Origin: JAAYHG01 sp012735455 | Lineage (GTDB): Bacteria > Bacillota > DTU030 > DUMP01 | Assembly (NCBI GenBank): GCA_050951365.1 | Contig: JBMNIX010000007.1 | Location: forward strand, 1-30,377 | DNA: 30,377 bases | Reading direction: 5' to 3' | Part shown: positions 28,052 to 30,377 of the stretch, one piece after another | Position numbering within the stretch: position 1 is the stretch's first letter | How the letters are laid out: each line of letters opens with the position of its first letter | The notes under the pieces: generated by a model | Databases searched by the model: none | Told to the model about the DNA's origin: nothing | What the model saw: only the letters and a program-made list of their open reading frames with translations | Made by a program: the position numbers and the translations under genes

Positions 28052-30377
28052 CTACGATTCCGAGGGTGTGCTGTCCGGTTCAACAGACTTGACGGGAATT
28101 TCCTGGTTAATAACAACGTCGTCTTCTGCACCATACCATTCAGATATATCTATTAGTTTTAAAGTAACACTGCCTTCAAAGGGATTTATCGGAATGACAT
28201 ACACATCAGTTACTGCATTGGTAATGGGGAATCCTTCTTTCGGTCCCCAGCCTACCTGGTTGATGTCATGCCACTTGCCTTCTGTATCCTTAGCCCATAG
28301 CTGCAAGTTTCCCGCACCCACCGGGGCTACCCGGACAAGTCCGCAATAGGGAATATCCAGGGTTTGGTCTTCAACGATGCTCAGCTTAACGGGTTTTATA
28401 CCGGTAAAGTCTTCATCTTTCGGGGCCTCCAGTCCATTCATCACCTCGTACTCTTCAGCCAAGCCCTCAAGCTTGAATTGATACGTGTGGTATTCTTGCT
28501 TTATCCAAGACCCATCCTCATCACGGCAGTAAGTACCGGCACCACCTGCTTTATATGCATCGCGGAAGTTATTATCATAAGGCAATACTTCTTCGCCTAT
28601 CTCCACTCCTCGGCCAATCGTAATTCTCACGAGATCCTCGTTGAAAGAAAATGCGTAGTCCCCGATGCTTCTTATGCCGCGACCCAGCTCAATGCTCTCG
28701 AGATCATTCTTGAAAAATGCTAACTCACCAATGCTTTCAACGCTATCAGGAAGTAAGACACTGGTTAGACCGCAACCAAGAAAAGCTTCATCGCCAATAC
28801 TGGTCACGCCTTCGAATCCTGTCAAATCCAGATCAGGCGCCGGCGATCCAATATGCCCCAACAGGGCTTCATTAGAAACTACATAGTACGTTGGAAACCC
28901 GGCTCCGACATTTATTTTATCTTCTGTCAGGCCTCCAAAAGCACCTTTACCAACGCTGGTTACGCTGTCAGGAATTGTTACGCTGCCAAGGTCGTTATCC
29001 GCAAACGCATACTCACCGATACACTTTTCATTCCCACCAAATACCATGCTTTCAAGTCCATTATTTTGAAATGCACTAATACCGATACTTTCAACGCTAT
29101 CTGGGAGTACGATACTGCGAAGACTGTTATTCGAAAACGCTCCCTCTCCGATACTTTTCACCCTGCTCCCAAACACTACGCGTTCTAGGCCAGTGCCATT
29201 AAAAGCATAGTTATTGATCGTCTCAACACTATCAGGCAGCGTAACACTAATAAGTTCTTCATAGGCGAAAGCAGCATTATCAATAACCGTTACCATGTGC
29301 AGCCCGGTCAAGTCCAATTCGGCAGGCGGCTTTCCAATATGACCATATAGAGTATTGTCGGTAACTACAAAATACGTTCGAAAGCCGCTTCCTAGCTTGA
29401 TTTGGTCCTCTGTTAGACCCCCAAAAGCACTTACGCCGATACTGGTTACGCTGTCAGGAATTGTTACGGCACTAAGGTTGTTATTGGCAAACGCATACTC
29501 CCCGATATGCTTTTCATTCCCACCAAATTTTATGCTTTCAAGGTAAGCATCCTCAAAGGCACAGTCAGCAATAATCTCGACATTAGCGTGGGTTAAGTCC
29601 AAATCAGAAGCAGGTGTTCCAATATGCCCATACAGAGTGTTGCCGTCAATTACAAAGTACGTTTGAAACCCCTGACCTAGAGTGATTTGATCCTCTGTTA
29701 GACCCAGAAAAGCCTTTACACCGATACTGGTCACACTATCAGGAATTGTCACGCTGGTAAGGTTGTTACCAGCAAATGCGTACTCGCCGATACATTTTTC
29801 ATTCCCGCCAAACTCTACGCTTTCAAGTTCGTTAAAGTGGAAGGCGCAATCACCAATGCTTTCAAGGCTGCCTGGTAAGGTTAAGCTTTGGAGTGCGCAG
29901 CCGGTAAAGGCATCAGCACCAATGCTGGCGACGCCATCTGGAATTAGCACACTTGTGATGTCAAGGCCCGAAAAAGCGTATTCACCGATGCTTGTCACAT
30001 GAACCCCATCTATTGTAGATGGGATAACAACATCCAGGCCGCCGGCAGGATCGTACTGGGTTATGGTTCCAGTATCATGGTCAAACTCAAAGTATTCTTC
30101 CGGCGTTGGTACCAGGTCTCTGCCTTTACTGCTGGAGGATTCCCTTTCTCTTCTTCTCTCTACCTTTTTGCCGGCAATCTCCGCGGTGACCCCTTTTGCA
30201 AGTTGATATTTCTTAGGATCTGTCTCCAGTTTTACACCACTGACGTTGATCTCAGCGGTGTCGATGCGGCCCTGGCCGGTGATTTCAACTGGGGCGTTGG
30301 CAGTAAGTGTACCGACATTGGCTTCTTTGTCCAGATCTACTTTGGTACCAGTAGCGTTCTCACTGAGAACCAGCGTG
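28052..30377 (-). CDS. BspA-type leucine-rich-repeat surface protein (3' part, runs off window)
   Basis: The frame is open from the right edge to the stop at 28052, about 775 residues. The N-terminal part present has a beta-rich segment (NVSGVKLETDPKKYQLAKG) and a charged linker (VERRRERESSSS). Then follow many repeats of about 23 residues of the form VTIPDSVTSIGEYAFAGNNL, typical of BspA/TpLRR (LRR_5) proteins. Every few repeats a longer unit (LTEDQI, TYFVIDGNTLYGHIG, DLDLT) recurs, so blocks were duplicated. The C-terminus is a non-repeat domain (GLAEEYEVMNGLEAPKDEDF) ending in SVEPDSTPSES. Such proteins are usually secreted and bind other cells or polymers; the signal peptide would lie beyond the window. 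No anchoring motif is seen at the C-terminus. Confidence 0.9.
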   Translation of the reverse strand, partial: TLVLSENATGTKVDLDKEANVGTLTANAPVEITGQGRIDTAEINVSGVKLETDPKKYQLAKGVTAEIAGKKVERRRERESSSSKGRDLVPTPEEYFEFDHDTGTITQYDPAGGLDVVIPSTIDGVHVTSIGEYAFSGLDITSVLIPDGVASIGADAFTGCALQSLTLPGSLESIGDCAFHFNELESVEFGGNEKCIGEYAFAGNNLTSVTIPDSVTSIGVKAFLGLTEDQITLGQGFQTYFVIDGNTLYGHIGTPASDLDLTHANVEIIADCAFEDAYLESIKFGGNEKHIGEYAFANNNLSAVTIPDSVTSIGVSAFGGLTEDQIKLGSGFRTYFVVTDNTLYGHIGKPPAELDLTGLHMVTVIDNAAFAYEELISVTLPDSVETINNYAFNGTGLERVVFGSRVKSIGEGAFSNNSLRSIVLPDSVESIGISAFQNNGLESMVFGGNEKCIGEYAFADNDLGSVTIPDSVTSVGKGAFGGLTEDKINVGAGFPTYYVVSNEALLGHIGSPAPDLDLTGFEGVTSIGDEAFLGCGLTSVLLPDSVESIGELAFFKNDLESIELGRGIRSIGDYAFSFNEDLVRITIGRGVEIGEEVLPYDNNFRDAYKAGGAGTYCRDEDGSWIKQEYHTYQFKLEGLAEEYEVMNGLEAPKDEDFTGIKPVKLSIVEDQTLDIPYCGLVRVAPVGAGNLQLWAKDTEGKWHDINQVGWGPKEGFPITNAVTDVYVIPINPFEGSVTLKLIDISEWYGAEDDVVINQEIPVKSVEPDSTPSES

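Overview
The window looks like a chromosomal segment of a strictly anaerobic Firmicute of the Clostridia type (Moorella/Desulfotomaculum-like gene content). This is inferred from gene families, not from any search. Supporting signs are the acpS-nnr-RHH antitoxin-MazF order, a folate-type ECF S component behind a THF riboswitch, a flavodiiron protein with rubredoxin, and a probable selenocysteine peroxiredoxin. No rRNA, tRNA or CRISPR array was recognised.

Layout. Bases 1-1904: the 5' end of a DUF997/YhdT-type small membrane subunit (minus strand), divergent from a PAS-AAA+-HTH sigma-54 activator. A good -24/-12 promoter and an upstream inverted repeat lie between them, so the activator probably drives the transporter operon. 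Bases 1951-4330 (minus): a D-aminoacylase gene broken by two 1-nt insertions, then folT with a THF riboswitch and a hairpin that covers its ribosome binding site. Bases 4349-9214 (minus): hisC, an unusual P-loop ATPase fused to an Asp23-like domain, the MazF/RHH toxin-antitoxin pair, bifunctional nnr, and acpS. Bases 9410-12734: a secreted LysM-LysM-NlpC/P60 hydrolase (plus) meets DegV (minus) at a bidirectional terminator; upstream of degV are a MATE exporter and its MarR regulator, with 4-nt overlap and two palindromic operator candidates.

Bases 13.3-25.4 kb form an accessory island: two orphan genes, a tyrosine recombinase next to a truncated P-loop ATPase gene, a DUF433/DUF5615 toxin-antitoxin pair whose antitoxin is frameshifted, and a type I restriction-modification operon in the order hsdM, REP-associated transposase (RAYT), hsdS, hsdR. 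The RAYT gene overlaps hsdM and hsdS by ATGA at both ends. hsdS carries two frameshifts, hsdR has a patched N-terminus, and a relic of a different hsdR follows it in frame. Palindromic REP-like repeats, one of them inside the RAYT gene, and a second 29-nt hairpin repeat are scattered through the island and its flanks.

Bases 25.4-28 kb hold an oxidative-stress group: a peroxiredoxin with in-frame UGA at the peroxidatic position and a SECIS-like hairpin just after it, divergent from a flavodiiron protein followed by rubredoxin. From 28052 to the right edge is the 3' part of a large BspA-type leucine-rich-repeat protein.

Seven single-base indels are inferred, all in accessory genes (D-aminoacylase, DUF433, hsdS, hsdR) and none in the housekeeping genes. 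This favours real decay, but assembly error cannot be excluded from sequence alone.
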